Assembly: GCA_025060505.1 (NCBI GenBank)
Contig: JANXBU010000009.1
Coordinates: 1 to 64,000, forward strand
Reading direction: 5' to 3'
DNA from: Candidatus Calescibacterium sp.
GTDB lineage: Bacteria; Calescibacteriota; Calescibacteriia; Calescibacteriales; Calescibacteriaceae
Length of the DNA stretch: 64,000 bases
Shown here piece after piece: positions 47,138 to 56,544 of this stretch. The position numbers were made by a program, and so were the translations under genes. How positions within the stretch are numbered: the stretch's first letter is position 1; every line of letters starts with the position of its first letter. Below the pieces are notes generated by a model, which did no database searches, was not told the origin of the DNA, and worked only from the letters and a program-made list of their open reading frames with translations.

Positions 47138-48583
47138 TCAATCCAAAGATATGTCAGTTCCTATAACAGTGGATATATACATATTCTCGTTTGAGCCACC
47201 TTGAGAAAGTGAAGATTGATATTCAACTGCTTTTTTCCTTTGCTCCTCAATAGGTAAATTTTTATCTATATCAAAAGTCCATGGCCCAAGAATAATGAAT
47301 CCGCCATCTTTGAAGCTTTGCAGACCGTCAAACTTTATTTCATCAAGCGGGGGATTACCAATGTAGTTTATGTCCCTTCTTGCTCTTTTATCTCTTCCGA
47401 GTATCGCTGTCTGACCATCAAATGATGTATCAAACATATTACCGGTCATCATAGGATTAACATTGAAAGCTATGCTCTTTTTCCATGTTATGTCTATTTT
47501 TCGGAACTGGCAGCCCTTTCCTTCAAACAAAGCTATATGCGGATTTGTGCAACCGACATAGTATTCGGTCTGTATGCTCCCCATAGTAGAAGCAAGCCAT
47601 TCATAAGTCTGCCAGTGCTTTAGCCCCCCAAGACCTGCCCAAGCTCCGGAATTCGCATCAGGCTGAAGAAGAACATCGCAACCTTTCTCATCAAGAGTCC
47701 TGATATACTCCGGAACAAAAGCGTCAAGACTTATTCCAATGCATACATCAATTGGAGTTTCTGGTATTCTGTAAACTTCAAGCTCCTCATAACTACTTGA
47801 TGAGAACTGAAGATCGTTTTTCTCTGTTGGAACAAGATTTACCTTGCGTGTCTTGTGAACTATATCTCCTTGTGGAGAAAAAATAAAACAGGTATTCCAA
47901 ACGTCTGAAGTAGTTGCTTCATAATAAAAGGATTTATCTTCAACAACTGGGTCAACAAATTTTTCAGATCCGCTTGTAAAATTTTTCTTATCCAAATATG
48001 GATAAGGAGTATTCTGACATGAAACCACATAGACTCCGTATTCTTTTGCAAAAGAAGAAAAGGTATTGTAGAAAACCCTCCACAAGGTATCAGTGAGCGC
48101 TAAGAATATCTGCCTACCCTGCATACCATCTATTTCTGGAAATTTATCTGTATAATACGAAATTGCACTGCCGATTTTACCCATAAGTAAAATTGAAGCT
48201 TGAAGAACAGATTTAGCCTGCTCTCTCGCATTTCTTCCATTTTCTCCGAAGAAAACAAGAGGCAGTCCAGCATGCTCTTCAAAAACAACTACGTTTTTAT
48301 ATCTCTTTGAAATATATGGTTTTATAATCTCCATATACTTCTTATACGATTGATAATATGATTCTTCGTCCACAACGTCTTTTTTGAGATCAAACCTGTG
48401 TCCAACAGCAAAAAATCTGACAGTCTTTGATGCATCAAGATTATCATTAAAGTCAAAAATTACGGCAATCTTCTCATCCCCATGAGTTCTGAATTCATTT
48501 AAAGAAGCACCCTTTTTTTTATCATCCTTCTGACTGCAAAAAAATAAAACTAAAACCAAAGAAAAAAGTATTCGCAAACGCAT
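47138..48583 (-). CDS. Lipoprotein with carbon-nitrogen hydrolase (nitrilase) fold
   Basis: A 481-residue protein with a short lipobox signal (MRLRILFSLVLVLFFC). The nitrilase triad can be placed: a glutamate in VVFEEHAGLPLV, a lysine in HKTRKVNLVPTEK, and the cysteine in DVCIGISLDAFVPEY. The family is nearly always cytoplasmic except for the apolipoprotein N-acyltransferase Lnt, which is a membrane protein. A lipid-anchored form facing away from the cytoplasm is unusual. An extra 60-residue segment precedes the fold. Amide hydrolysis or N-acyl transfer on an envelope substrate is possible; nothing nearby narrows it. Confidence 0.8.
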   Translation of the reverse strand: MRLRILFSLVLVLFFCSQKDDKKKGASLNEFRTHGDEKIAVIFDFNDNLDASKTVRFFAVGHRFDLKKDVVDEESYYQSYKKYMEIIKPYISKRYKNVVVFEEHAGLPLVFFGENGRNAREQAKSVLQASILLMGKIGSAISYYTDKFPEIDGMQGRQIFLALTDTLWRVFYNTFSSFAKEYGVYVVSCQNTPYPYLDKKNFTSGSEKFVDPVVEDKSFYYEATTSDVWNTCFIFSPQGDIVHKTRKVNLVPTEKNDLQFSSSSYEELEVYRIPETPIDVCIGISLDAFVPEYIRTLDEKGCDVLLQPDANSGAWAGLGGLKHWQTYEWLASTMGSIQTEYYVGCTNPHIALFEGKGCQFRKIDITWKKSIAFNVNPMMTGNMFDTSFDGQTAILGRDKRARRDINYIGNPPLDEIKFDGLQSFKDGGFIILGPWTFDIDKNLPIEEQRKKAVEYQSSLSQGGSNENMYISTVIGTDISLD

Positions 48584-48769
48584 ATAAAAAAGTTTATATA
48601 TAACTCTGAAATTTTTATTTTTTTATACACACATTTTGCACATTCTTGAATACAATCAAATCTTATACACATAAACAAAACCTCCAAAAAGATTCAAAAT
48701 ATAAACATCAAACAACCATCAGAAAAAGCATATTATCATTTATAAATTTGGCTTTGTAAAATTGTCTTT

Positions 48770-50890
48770 ATGATACAGGTCATCATCTCGATTGTGAACA
48801 TAATCATATCATTAGCTATACTTGGACTATCACTTGATTCATCTGCTCCTCGTTCTCCTTTTATAAGCGGATATCCAAATGAAATACTTATGAAACTGTA
48901 CGGAAGCGTTTTTCTTGCACTAGGATATGGTCTTATTCCACTTTCAGCAGGATTTCTTATGATAAGTCTTATTTCTCTCATAAAAAAAGAAGTTCAAACA
49001 AGATATATTGCTTTAACAGTAATGATAGCAATAGGAATATCTGCTGTAAGCTCTTATGTAAGCGTAGATTCCGGAGGAATTTTAGGATTTGAGATAAAAA
49101 AGCTCTTCGAAAGACTAAATCTTCCACAAAATCTTTCGTTAGCTATAATAACTGGGGCAACTTTCATTTTTTCTTTTATAATTACATCTCCAATCATACT
49201 GAAAACAGCAAAAATCCTATCTAGAAAGAAAACTATAGAATCGGTTGATCAAAACCAGGCACCAGAAGAGGATCAGCTGAAAACTGAATACAAAAGAACA
49301 GAGATAACCCTCAAAATAGATGAGACATCACACATAACAGATGTCATAAATATTATGCAGAACAATCGAGTTGAGCTAGCTGAACAAGAAGAAATGACCA
49401 GAGTTCAAGAAAACAATGAGACAGACAAAGACGAAGAAGAGTATAATGAATACACAAAGGGTAACCAGTACACTAAGGATAAAACCGAAAAAGAAAAATT
49501 TGAACTTCCAAGTCCAGATATTTTAGATGAACCAGGTGAATCCAACTATGATCCCCCAGAAATTCTTTCAAAGACATCTCGTGAGCTTCTCCAAGCACTT
49601 GAATCATTTGGAATAAAAGGAAAAATTACATCTGTAACATCAGGACCCGTTGTGAATTTTTTTGAATTCATTCCCGAAACAGGAATTCGAGCAACAAAGA
49701 TAGTTCTTCTTGGAGATGATATAGCAATAGCAATGAGAATGCCCGGAATAAGAATCATTGCTCCTGTTCCAGGTAGCGGCGCGGTTGGATTTGAAGTGCC
49801 AAGAAAAACAAGAAGTATTGTTCGTCTAAAAGAAGTCTTCTTCGCACAAGAAGCAAAAAAAATGAAAATACCGCTAACGATAGGAAAAGATATATATGGA
49901 AAACCTTTCGTAGTAGATCTCCAAAAACTACCACATCTTCTTATTGCCGGAACAACTGGTTCAGGAAAAAGTGTTCTTCTGAACGCCATAATAATAAGCC
50001 TGCTTCTGAGATTTAGACCAGATGAGCTAAAATTCATTCTCGTTGACCCCAAAATGCTGGAATTCTCTCCGTACAGTGGAATTCCGAACTTAGTTACAGA
50101 TGTTGTAACAAGTCCAAAGGGAGCAATAGATGTTCTAAGATGGGCTGTGGATGAAATGTTACGCAGATACCAAACTATGAAGAAAGAATCAGCTAAAAAC
50201 ATAGACCACTTCGTTGAAAAGACCGGCCAAACCATGCACAGAATAATTGTAGTAATAGATGAGTTTGCCGATCTTATGGTAAGCTCTGCAAGAAAAGTTG
50301 AAGAGTATGTTATGAGACTCTCACAAATGGCAAGAGCAGCCGGAATACATCTTATACTCACAACCCAAAGACCTTCCGCGGACGTTGTAACGGGAATAAT
50401 AAAATCAAACCTGCCAGCAAGAATCGCACTGAGAGTTTCAGATAAGACAAATTCCCGTGTTATACTAGATGTCAACGGTGCGGAAACACTTCTTGGACAA
50501 GGTGATTTCCTCTTTTCTATGCCCGGAACAACCCCTCAAAGAGGGCACGCTTGCTTCATATCTGATAATGAAATATCAAGAGTAGTTGAACATCTGAAAA
50601 AGCAAGGAGAACCAGATTATATACAAATCATAACCGAAGATGAGGACCAAGCTTTTATGTCACCTGAATTTTTTGAAAACAAAGATCCAAAGTTCAGAGA
50701 AGCAATCGAAATAGCCAAAAACTTCGGGCAAATATCAATATCGCTTCTCCAAAGAAAACTCGGAATCGGATTCAACAGAGCAGCAAGAATAGTTGAAGAA
50801 ATGGAACAAGAAGGAATAGTCAAAAAACATGATAAAAAACTCATATACGTCGGAATACAACCAAAACAAAATGAAAATCAGGAAACCTGA
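48770..50890 (+). CDS. ftsK: DNA translocase FtsK/SpoIIIE
   Basis: The 706-residue hexameric motor pumps chromosome ends away from the division septum. The N terminus has about four membrane helices (to residue 150), then a charged linker rich in E, K, T and N (about 150-260), shorter than in E. coli. The alpha and beta motor domains include Walker A GTTGSGKS (394-401), Walker B VVIDEFADLM, and HLILTTQRPSADVVTGIIKSN. The C-terminal 65 residues form the winged-helix gamma domain (SISLLQRKLGIGFNRAARI). Both ends appear complete. Confidence 0.95.
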   Translation: MIQVIISIVNIIISLAILGLSLDSSAPRSPFISGYPNEILMKLYGSVFLALGYGLIPLSAGFLMISLISLIKKEVQTRYIALTVMIAIGISAVSSYVSVDSGGILGFEIKKLFERLNLPQNLSLAIITGATFIFSFIITSPIILKTAKILSRKKTIESVDQNQAPEEDQLKTEYKRTEITLKIDETSHITDVINIMQNNRVELAEQEEMTRVQENNETDKDEEEYNEYTKGNQYTKDKTEKEKFELPSPDILDEPGESNYDPPEILSKTSRELLQALESFGIKGKITSVTSGPVVNFFEFIPETGIRATKIVLLGDDIAIAMRMPGIRIIAPVPGSGAVGFEVPRKTRSIVRLKEVFFAQEAKKMKIPLTIGKDIYGKPFVVDLQKLPHLLIAGTTGSGKSVLLNAIIISLLLRFRPDELKFILVDPKMLEFSPYSGIPNLVTDVVTSPKGAIDVLRWAVDEMLRRYQTMKKESAKNIDHFVEKTGQTMHRIIVVIDEFADLMVSSARKVEEYVMRLSQMARAAGIHLILTTQRPSADVVTGIIKSNLPARIALRVSDKTNSRVILDVNGAETLLGQGDFLFSMPGTTPQRGHACFISDNEISRVVEHLKKQGEPDYIQIITEDEDQAFMSPEFFENKDPKFREAIEIAKNFGQISISLLQRKLGIGFNRAARIVEEMEQEGIVKKHDKKLIYVGIQPKQNENQET

Positions 50891-50996
50891 TATCTTACAT
50901 ACAGAACCCCAAAATTCAGCCTCAATCAAATAAACTCACACTTAATTAAATCACATCATAACCATAAACTAAAATATATTTGCAAAATTTATTCAA

Positions 50997-51794
50997 ATGC
51001 TTCCGTATATCAGCATAGGAGACCTTTATCTTCCATTCTTCTCCATAGGTTTCTCCATAACCTGTCTAATTTTTTTATTCCTGAGCTTCAAATCACTTAG
51101 AAAGTATGGAATCAACGAAAACGATGCTATAAACATACCAACAATAATATGCATAGTCTCAATTCTCTTTTCAAAGATTCCATTGGGACTAATCTACAGA
51201 TGGGATTTAATAGAATATGCGAAGTTTTGGAAAACGGGACACACACTTGTAGGAGTGCTGATAATCTCAACAGCTGCAATAATCGTATATACACTGGTAA
51301 GAAAAATAAAATTTATTGATATAGTAGCAGGACTTGTATATCCATCATTCTTCGCACTTTCATCATATAGACTACTTGTATGTTTCACAGTAGGATGCTG
51401 CTATGGATTTGAATCTCAAAAATACGGAATTGTTTTCTCCCCTGAATCTTTTGCAGGAAACGGCAATTATGTTAAACTGTTTCCGACTCAGATTGTTGAG
51501 TCAGCTCTGTTCTTTTTTTCCGGAATTATAATATATAAACTCAAAAATTTGAGCAAAGAGAAAATAATAATTACTGGACTGTTACTCCTGATACTTGAAA
51601 GGTTTATTGCAGAACAAATAAGAGCAGATATAAAAGAAAAAATCATAAAATTTGAAAACTTTGGAATAAGTATATGGTTCCTGGCTCTCTTAATTATACT
51701 AATTATAACAGACATCTACCTTAACTTATTAAGATATTGGATAAACGACATCAAAAGAGCAGAATACAAAATGAGAGAGGATAAAATCAAATGA
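50997..51794 (+). CDS. Lgt-like prolipoprotein diacylglyceryl transferase family protein
   Basis: A 265-residue membrane protein with about seven helices. It keeps family landmarks in order: YRLLVCFTVGCCYG (the R-x2-CF-x2-GC pattern of divergent Lgt proteins), FPTQIVES and ERFIAEQIRAD near the end. Housekeeping Lgt has GRIGNF-type motifs, so this may be a divergent paralogue. Its stop overlaps the start of a lipoprotein gene by four bases, implying translational coupling and possibly a dedicated substrate. Confidence 0.65.
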   Translation: MLPYISIGDLYLPFFSIGFSITCLIFLFLSFKSLRKYGINENDAINIPTIICIVSILFSKIPLGLIYRWDLIEYAKFWKTGHTLVGVLIISTAAIIVYTLVRKIKFIDIVAGLVYPSFFALSSYRLLVCFTVGCCYGFESQKYGIVFSPESFAGNGNYVKLFPTQIVESALFFFSGIIIYKLKNLSKEKIIITGLLLLILERFIAEQIRADIKEKIIKFENFGISIWFLALLIILIITDIYLNLLRYWINDIKRAEYKMREDKIK

Positions 51795-52627
51795 GAACAA
51801 AAAAGAAAACAACAAACAAAAAAATCGCAATTCTGATGATTCTTCTAACTTTAACGCAGAACTGCAAACAAAAGAACAATACCGAAAACATCAATATCAC
51901 TGAGCTCAGGAAATCAATGAGCATAATTTATTCATTCAGCAATGCTCTGATTTTTACTTCTTATACATTCATAAAAATTTACGAACTCCTTGATATATGT
52001 GCAATCTACGAAAACGAAAAAACAAATATAAACTGTGTATTTGATTTTCGCCAACTCAAAGAAGCTAAAACTCAGGGAAAATGTGAGAAAAAATCTGGCA
52101 AGAACTTCCCGATCAGATTAGAAAACTGCGAAATTGTATTATCAGCACAGAATTTTTATTTGGAGCTATATGGAACAGTAGAACTTTCAAAGTTCAAAGT
52201 ATATTATGAAAACTTAACCGCAAAAATAATCACTCCGGAATCATATTCAGGTTCAATTGATATATCAGAAACCTTCTCAGAAATATTCCTAATTGAATAC
52301 GAGACAATAAGGTACTTCAAAATAAACGCCACAGGAAATATAGGACGAAACTCAATAAGAGCTTCAAATTACGTTGTAAGAGATGATGGATTCAATCCCA
52401 TACAGATACAATTTGAAAACAGTCACATTGAAACAAACGGATGCGCAAAACTAAATATAGAAATCACATCTGAAAATTTCATAAGCTTTTCGAAGAACTC
52501 TTGTCCACAAAATGGCATAGTATTAAAAGATAACAAAAAAATAACATTTTTAGGAGGAGAAATTCAATATGAAGACAAAGTTGAAAGATGTCCTGAAATC
52601 CCTGAATGTCCTGTTGTTTACTTCTGA
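51791..52627 (+). CDS. Predicted lipoprotein, beta-rich, unknown function
   Basis: A 278-residue protein with a basic start and lipobox (ILMILLTLTQNC, Cys near 28). A helical stretch follows, then beta-rich sequence with eight or more cysteines (NCVFDF, GKCEKK, ENCEIVL, NGCAKLNI, NSCPQNG, ERCPEIPECP). Pairing of Cys and the order of strands recall the larger lipoprotein at 12328-13950. It overlaps the Lgt-like gene by four bases and the next membrane-protein gene by 59 bases, so the three form a tight operon. No family is recognised. Confidence 0.7.
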   Translation: MRTKKKTTNKKIAILMILLTLTQNCKQKNNTENINITELRKSMSIIYSFSNALIFTSYTFIKIYELLDICAIYENEKTNINCVFDFRQLKEAKTQGKCEKKSGKNFPIRLENCEIVLSAQNFYLELYGTVELSKFKVYYENLTAKIITPESYSGSIDISETFSEIFLIEYETIRYFKINATGNIGRNSIRASNYVVRDDGFNPIQIQFENSHIETNGCAKLNIEITSENFISFSKNSCPQNGIVLKDNKKITFLGGEIQYEDKVERCPEIPECPVVYF

Positions 52628-53408
52628 AATTTTCAATCCTTTAAGAACATTGCTACTGATTGTTATATCTTTCATACTTGCCAACTCAAAAATAGATTAC
52701 TTCTCCATAAACATACCACTGATGTATAAATCTTTTCTGAAATATCTTTTGAAATACTTTTTGCTGTGCTTTGCTGTTTTTATATTGTTTCAAAACATCG
52801 TAAGAAAGAAATTCATAAAATCAACAATACTTATCTCAGCAGTATTGTCTTTTTACATAATGAAATTTGCTGAAATGAGTTTTTTGGTTGCGCTATTTTT
52901 CCTTACTTCGCTTTATATCTTGAAACCTTCCGGAATCAATTTGTTCATTATTCCATCGGTATTAGCCTTCTTTCTTGGAATACAAAACTCACCACCATCT
53001 TGGATAGATCTTGAAACAAAGATGTTTTTTATTCTGCCGTATGCAATATTATCTTTACAAACAGACAGAAGATCTTGGAGCGAGCTTTCTTCTATAATTC
53101 TACTCTGCTTCTTGTTTTTCGTTTCAAGACCAATTGGTATATTTTCTGGTTTGACTTTCCTTATTTCAAAAAGAATCTCTTCAATCTTTCCAAAGCTCAG
53201 ATTTATTTTTTCTGCCTTTCTACCTTTTTTAGGTTTCTCATTTGGATATATCTTCTTTATTGAATTCCAAAGAGGAATACCAATAGGAGAACCATTTATT
53301 TTTCTTTCAAAAGTTCATATCCCAGCTATTCTCAGTGCCATATATCCTTCTTTAGCTCTCATCTTATATTCCATTCGATCTATTAAATCTAGGAAGAAAA
53401 ATGCTTGA
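52569..53408 (+). CDS. Polytopic membrane protein, unknown function
   Basis: A 279-residue protein with seven or eight hydrophobic helices and few charged residues between them. The start is fixed by AGGAGG (52552-52557) 11 bases before the ATG, inside the 3' end of the lipoprotein gene; the two frames overlap by 59 bases. I recognise no family. Coupling to the Lgt-like and lipoprotein genes suggests an envelope role. A strong inverted repeat overlaps the stop codon. Confidence 0.75.
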   Translation: MKTKLKDVLKSLNVLLFTSEIFNPLRTLLLIVISFILANSKIDYFSINIPLMYKSFLKYLLKYFLLCFAVFILFQNIVRKKFIKSTILISAVLSFYIMKFAEMSFLVALFFLTSLYILKPSGINLFIIPSVLAFFLGIQNSPPSWIDLETKMFFILPYAILSLQTDRRSWSELSSIILLCFLFFVSRPIGIFSGLTFLISKRISSIFPKLRFIFSAFLPFLGFSFGYIFFIEFQRGIPIGEPFIFLSKVHIPAILSAIYPSLALILYSIRSIKSRKKNA

Positions 53409-53427
53409 TCATGCTGATCAACTGCAT
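53401..53427. terminator. Hairpin at the end of the Lgt-like operon
   Basis: TTGATCA (53405-53411) and TGATCAA (53415-53421) pair perfectly across TGC; ATGC and GCAT extend the stem beyond a two-base bulge. It overlaps the stop codon of the membrane gene and is followed by AT-rich DNA before the convergent lptB gene. Confidence 0.45.
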
Positions 53428-53483
53428 GCTTAATTAATTACATACTTATATATTTGTAAAACTTGCTTTCAATAATAACCAAG

Positions 53484-54200
53484 CTACAACTCAAAGCTTT
53501 CTCCAAAAAACAGAGTTTTAGCCTTATATGATTTTATGATTTGATCAGGTGTTCCTTCTTCAATAGTTCTACCATCATACAGTAGATAAACTCTATTGCA
53601 TATTTTCAAAACATCTCTAACATTGTGATCAGAAATTATAACTCCAACATTTTTTGATAAATCATCGATAATGCTAGCAACAAGATTTATTGATTTTGGA
53701 TCTATACCTGCAAAAGGCTCGTCAAGAATAATGAAATTTGGAGAAAGCAACCATACTCTTGCAATTTCAACCTTTCTTCTCTCACCACCAGAAAGAACAG
53801 AAACTCTCTTTTTCATAAGTTCCTGTATCCCAAATTTTCCAACCACTTCATCTATCCTATCCACAGAAATACCGGCAATCTGAGCCGCTATCTTAAAATT
53901 TTCATATACAGAAATGTCTTCAAAGAGAGTGTTTTTCTGTGGAAGGTAGGCTATACCAAGCTTTGCCTTCTCAAAAGCAGATAAGTGTGTTATATCTCTT
54001 TTTGAACTATCATCTATTAGGTTGATCTTACCTTCATCGGCCTTATAAAATCCAGCCAAAACCATAAAAGTTGTCGTCTTCCCTGCACCATTTGGTCCGA
54101 GTATAGCTATCTTTTCTCCGACCGAACATTCAAAACTTACGTCTTTCAGAATATTTTTCTTATCTATCTTCTTTTTTATGCTTATAACTTCAAGTTTCAT
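53484..54200 (-). CDS. lptB: LPS export ABC transporter ATPase LptB
   Basis: A 238-residue ATPase that powers extraction of lipopolysaccharide from the inner membrane with LptFG. Walker A is GPNGAGKTTT, the signature LSGGERRK, and Walker B with the D-loop reads FIILDEPFAGIDP. The C-terminal hallmark of LptB is present: VIISDHNVRDVL, then the GTPDQII segment and LFFGESFEL. Its presence argues strongly for an outer membrane with LPS. The partner genes lptA, lptC, lptF and lptG are not in the window. A TTTAAT box lies six bases before the start. Confidence 0.92.
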   Translation of the reverse strand: MKLEVISIKKKIDKKNILKDVSFECSVGEKIAILGPNGAGKTTTFMVLAGFYKADEGKINLIDDSSKRDITHLSAFEKAKLGIAYLPQKNTLFEDISVYENFKIAAQIAGISVDRIDEVVGKFGIQELMKKRVSVLSGGERRKVEIARVWLLSPNFIILDEPFAGIDPKSINLVASIIDDLSKNVGVIISDHNVRDVLKICNRVYLLYDGRTIEEGTPDQIIKSYKAKTLFFGESFEL

Positions 54201-54206
54201 GCTTCA

Positions 54207-54212
54207 ATTAAA
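54207..54212 (-). promoter_or_regulatory. -10 box with leaderless geometry
   Basis: On the minus strand TTTAAT ends six bases before the lptB ATG at 54200; no SD site is present. Confidence 0.35.
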
Positions 54213-54388
54213 GTAACATTTTATATTTATCGCAAAGATGGAATCTATTAATAGAAAACACACCCCAAAACTAACATATGAAAAAATCCTATGTGAAGTT
54301 AGTAAAATATCCTGCAAACAAAATTTCTGAATATTATCCTCCTGATTTTCCATGTCAATATTTTTATATAAATAGGAGGTAACAAGAT

Positions 54389-54784
54389 ATGAAGAAGATG
54401 ACAAAGATAGTTTTAGCTTTATCTCTCTTTGTGGTCTCTCCAGTTTTTGCACAAAAAGATGGGAAAACTCAACAGAGCAAACCACAAGAAAAAACTCCAG
54501 CGCAACAACCGGCACAAAAGTTTGATGATAAAGCCATGATCGATTTAGCAACAAAAAAAGGATGCATGGCCTGCCATCAAATAGATAACAAACTGATTGG
54601 TCCATCATGGAAGGAAGTTTCTAAAAAATATACAGAGAAAGATGTGGACAGTCTTGTTAACTCTGTTCTAAATGGCTCAGTTGGAAAATGGGGAAATGTT
54701 CCTATGACTGCCAACAAAGGAATTGTAACAGAGGCTGAAGCAAAACAATTTGTTCTCTGGATACTCTCTCTGAAAAATAAATAA
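54389..54784 (+). CDS. Periplasmic class I cytochrome c
   Basis: A 131-residue protein with a cleavable signal peptide (cut after VSPVFA, residue 21), a Q/P/K-rich linker, and one heme site CMACH (C59, C62, H63). M106 in GNVPMTAN is the likely sixth ligand. The small single-heme fold resembles cytochrome c-551/c-552 electron carriers. A perfect AGGAGGT (54374-54380) eight bases before the ATG fixes the start and suggests strong expression. The gene is divergent from lptB. Confidence 0.9.
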   Translation: MKKMTKIVLALSLFVVSPVFAQKDGKTQQSKPQEKTPAQQPAQKFDDKAMIDLATKKGCMACHQIDNKLIGPSWKEVSKKYTEKDVDSLVNSVLNGSVGKWGNVPMTANKGIVTEAEAKQFVLWILSLKNK

Positions 54785-54949
54785 TAACTGAGCATTCTCA
54801 AAAATCAATTTAGACTCTGGTTCTGTAATACAAAATCCATAAAACAAAATAGCAATAAGGCAAAAGCGTAGGCTGTATAAAAACACTCTTGACCAGATCA
54901 AAACAAAGAATCTATGTTTTTTGGAAAATTCCGCAAATTACAACTAAAC

Positions 54950-54955
54950 TTTAAT
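54950..54955 (+). promoter_or_regulatory. -10 box with leaderless geometry
   Basis: TTTAAT ends seven bases before the ATG at 54963; no SD site is present. Confidence 0.4.
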
Positions 54956-54962
54956 AAAATAA

Positions 54963-55742
54963 ATGAAAATAGAAGTACTTGGTGCATTTGGCTCAAAACT
55001 CAAAAATCTTGGAATGACTTCAATACTCATAAATGATAAAGTCTCAATAGATGCGGGAAACATAGTAAGAAAAGGAGAAAAGATATTCCAACTTGAACAC
55101 ATCGTATTAACTCACCAACACCTTGACCACATAGCAGATATACCGTATTTGATCGCAGAGTCATTTCCGGTAAGAAAAAATCCACTGAAAATATATACAC
55201 ATACAAAAGCTCTTGAATCAATAAGCAGACATATTCTAAATACAGAAATATGGCCGGATTTTTCGAGCATAAAGATGATCGACAGAGAAGATTCATCTTT
55301 AAGATACGAAAAAATCTCACTTGGACAAGAAATAAATATAGACGGACTAAAAATAACACCGTTTGAATCAAATCATACAGTTTTGACTTTCGGATACAAA
55401 GTTTATGATCAAAAATCAAATTGTGCTTTCCTCATAACTGGTGATACATGGAAACAAGACAATGTATGGGAAATCGCAAATTCCGACCCAGATGTTAAAG
55501 CTATATTCGTTGATGTTTCTTATCCAAAAAGAATGAGAGAACTTGGAAAAATCTCAAAACATCTTAGCTCCGATGTATTTGAAGAGGAACTGTATAAACT
55601 CAAAAGAAAAGACCTGAAAATTTACGTGTATCACATAAAACCTGCCTTCCGAAAAGAAGTAATAGATGAAATATCTGAAATAAAGAAAAGAACAAAATTT
55701 AAAATAGAAATACTAAAAGATGGCATGACATTTGAGATTTGA
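54963..55742 (+). CDS. Metallo-beta-lactamase-fold hydrolase
   Basis: A 259-residue protein with the zinc-binding motif LTHQHLDHIAD (H51, H53, D55, H56), further ligands likely in ESNHTV and ITGDTW, and a late YHIKPAFR histidine. The start (MKIEVLGAFG then TSILINDKVSIDAG) resembles class II cyclic-nucleotide phosphodiesterases, so cyclic-nucleotide or phosphodiester hydrolysis is a plausible role. It is convergent with the lpxH-like gene and has no clear operon partner. Confidence 0.82.
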   Translation: MKIEVLGAFGSKLKNLGMTSILINDKVSIDAGNIVRKGEKIFQLEHIVLTHQHLDHIADIPYLIAESFPVRKNPLKIYTHTKALESISRHILNTEIWPDFSSIKMIDREDSSLRYEKISLGQEINIDGLKITPFESNHTVLTFGYKVYDQKSNCAFLITGDTWKQDNVWEIANSDPDVKAIFVDVSYPKRMRELGKISKHLSSDVFEEELYKLKRKDLKIYVYHIKPAFRKEVIDEISEIKKRTKFKIEILKDGMTFEI

Positions 55743-55773
55743 TAAACCAATTCTCAATTATAAAAATTATGAT

Positions 55774-56514
55774 TCATCTTTCCCAAGTCTTAATAGTTAT
55801 GTTTTGACTATCCTGAATCTCTATGTATGTTCCGTAATTTTCTGACCAGAAACCAGAATTGAGATATATTTTTCCTTCTACTTTTATAAAAGAAGGAATA
55901 TGGCAATGGCCAAAAATTACTCCATCGAGTTTTTTTTCCTTTGCTATTTGTATAGCATTTGAAAGCATAGATGAAAATATTTTGTTTCTTTTCTTTGAAG
56001 CCACAGGATGCATGTATTTCCTGCGCGATATAGATACAAAAACTTCTCCAATTCTATTTATGCTCCGATCAAAGTAGCCGTTGACCATAATTTTGAAAAT
56101 CTTTTCTGTCTTAATCAGAGCCTTTCTGTATATTCTGTGAGATAACTCGCCAGAATATATATCACCATGAGAAATAAGAAATTTTTTACCATTCAACAAT
56201 ATCTCCTTCTCCGTTGTTCTTACAACACCCAATTCATCAAGCCAAGTCAAATGAAAATCATGATTCCCCTCAACATAGATTATCTGATTTTTTCCTTTTT
56301 CTATAACTTTTATAAATTCTTGAAAATTTGATTGCATATCTAAGTTTACTCCTATCCACAGATCGAATATATCTCCTAACAGTATTATATTCCCCTTCCT
56401 TTTGTATTCTTCCATAAAATCAATAAATATTTTCTTCCTACTATCGTTTCGGCGAAGGTGTATGTCAGAAACTACGAATGTTTTTCCTTCAAGCTCTATT
56501 TTTGATTCACCCAT
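55774..56514 (-). CDS. lpxH: UDP-2,3-diacylglucosamine hydrolase-like metallophosphatase
   Basis: A 246-residue calcineurin-like phosphoesterase with FVVSDIHLRRND, LLGDIFDLWIG, VEGNHDFHL, ISHGDI and GHCHIPS, the five metal-binding blocks in LpxH order. LpxH splits UDP-diacylglucosamine in lipid A synthesis, which agrees with lptB nearby. The insert between GDI and GHCH has the basic helices seen in LpxH. Assignment to LpxH rather than another phosphoesterase is likely but not certain. A phosphohexomutase gene lies 30 bases upstream on the same strand. Confidence 0.75.
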   Translation of the reverse strand: MGESKIELEGKTFVVSDIHLRRNDSRKKIFIDFMEEYKRKGNIILLGDIFDLWIGVNLDMQSNFQEFIKVIEKGKNQIIYVEGNHDFHLTWLDELGVVRTTEKEILLNGKKFLISHGDIYSGELSHRIYRKALIKTEKIFKIMVNGYFDRSINRIGEVFVSISRRKYMHPVASKKRNKIFSSMLSNAIQIAKEKKLDGVIFGHCHIPSFIKVEGKIYLNSGFWSENYGTYIEIQDSQNITIKTWER

Positions 56515-56544
56515 CTTATTGTTCTCTGTTTATCTTTCACAGAT

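Noticed and set aside
54240-54330. Partly paired CTAAC...GTTAG sequence between lptB and cytochrome c genes
   Set aside because: Pairing needs several bulges and no regulatory class fits; likely chance in AT-rich DNA.
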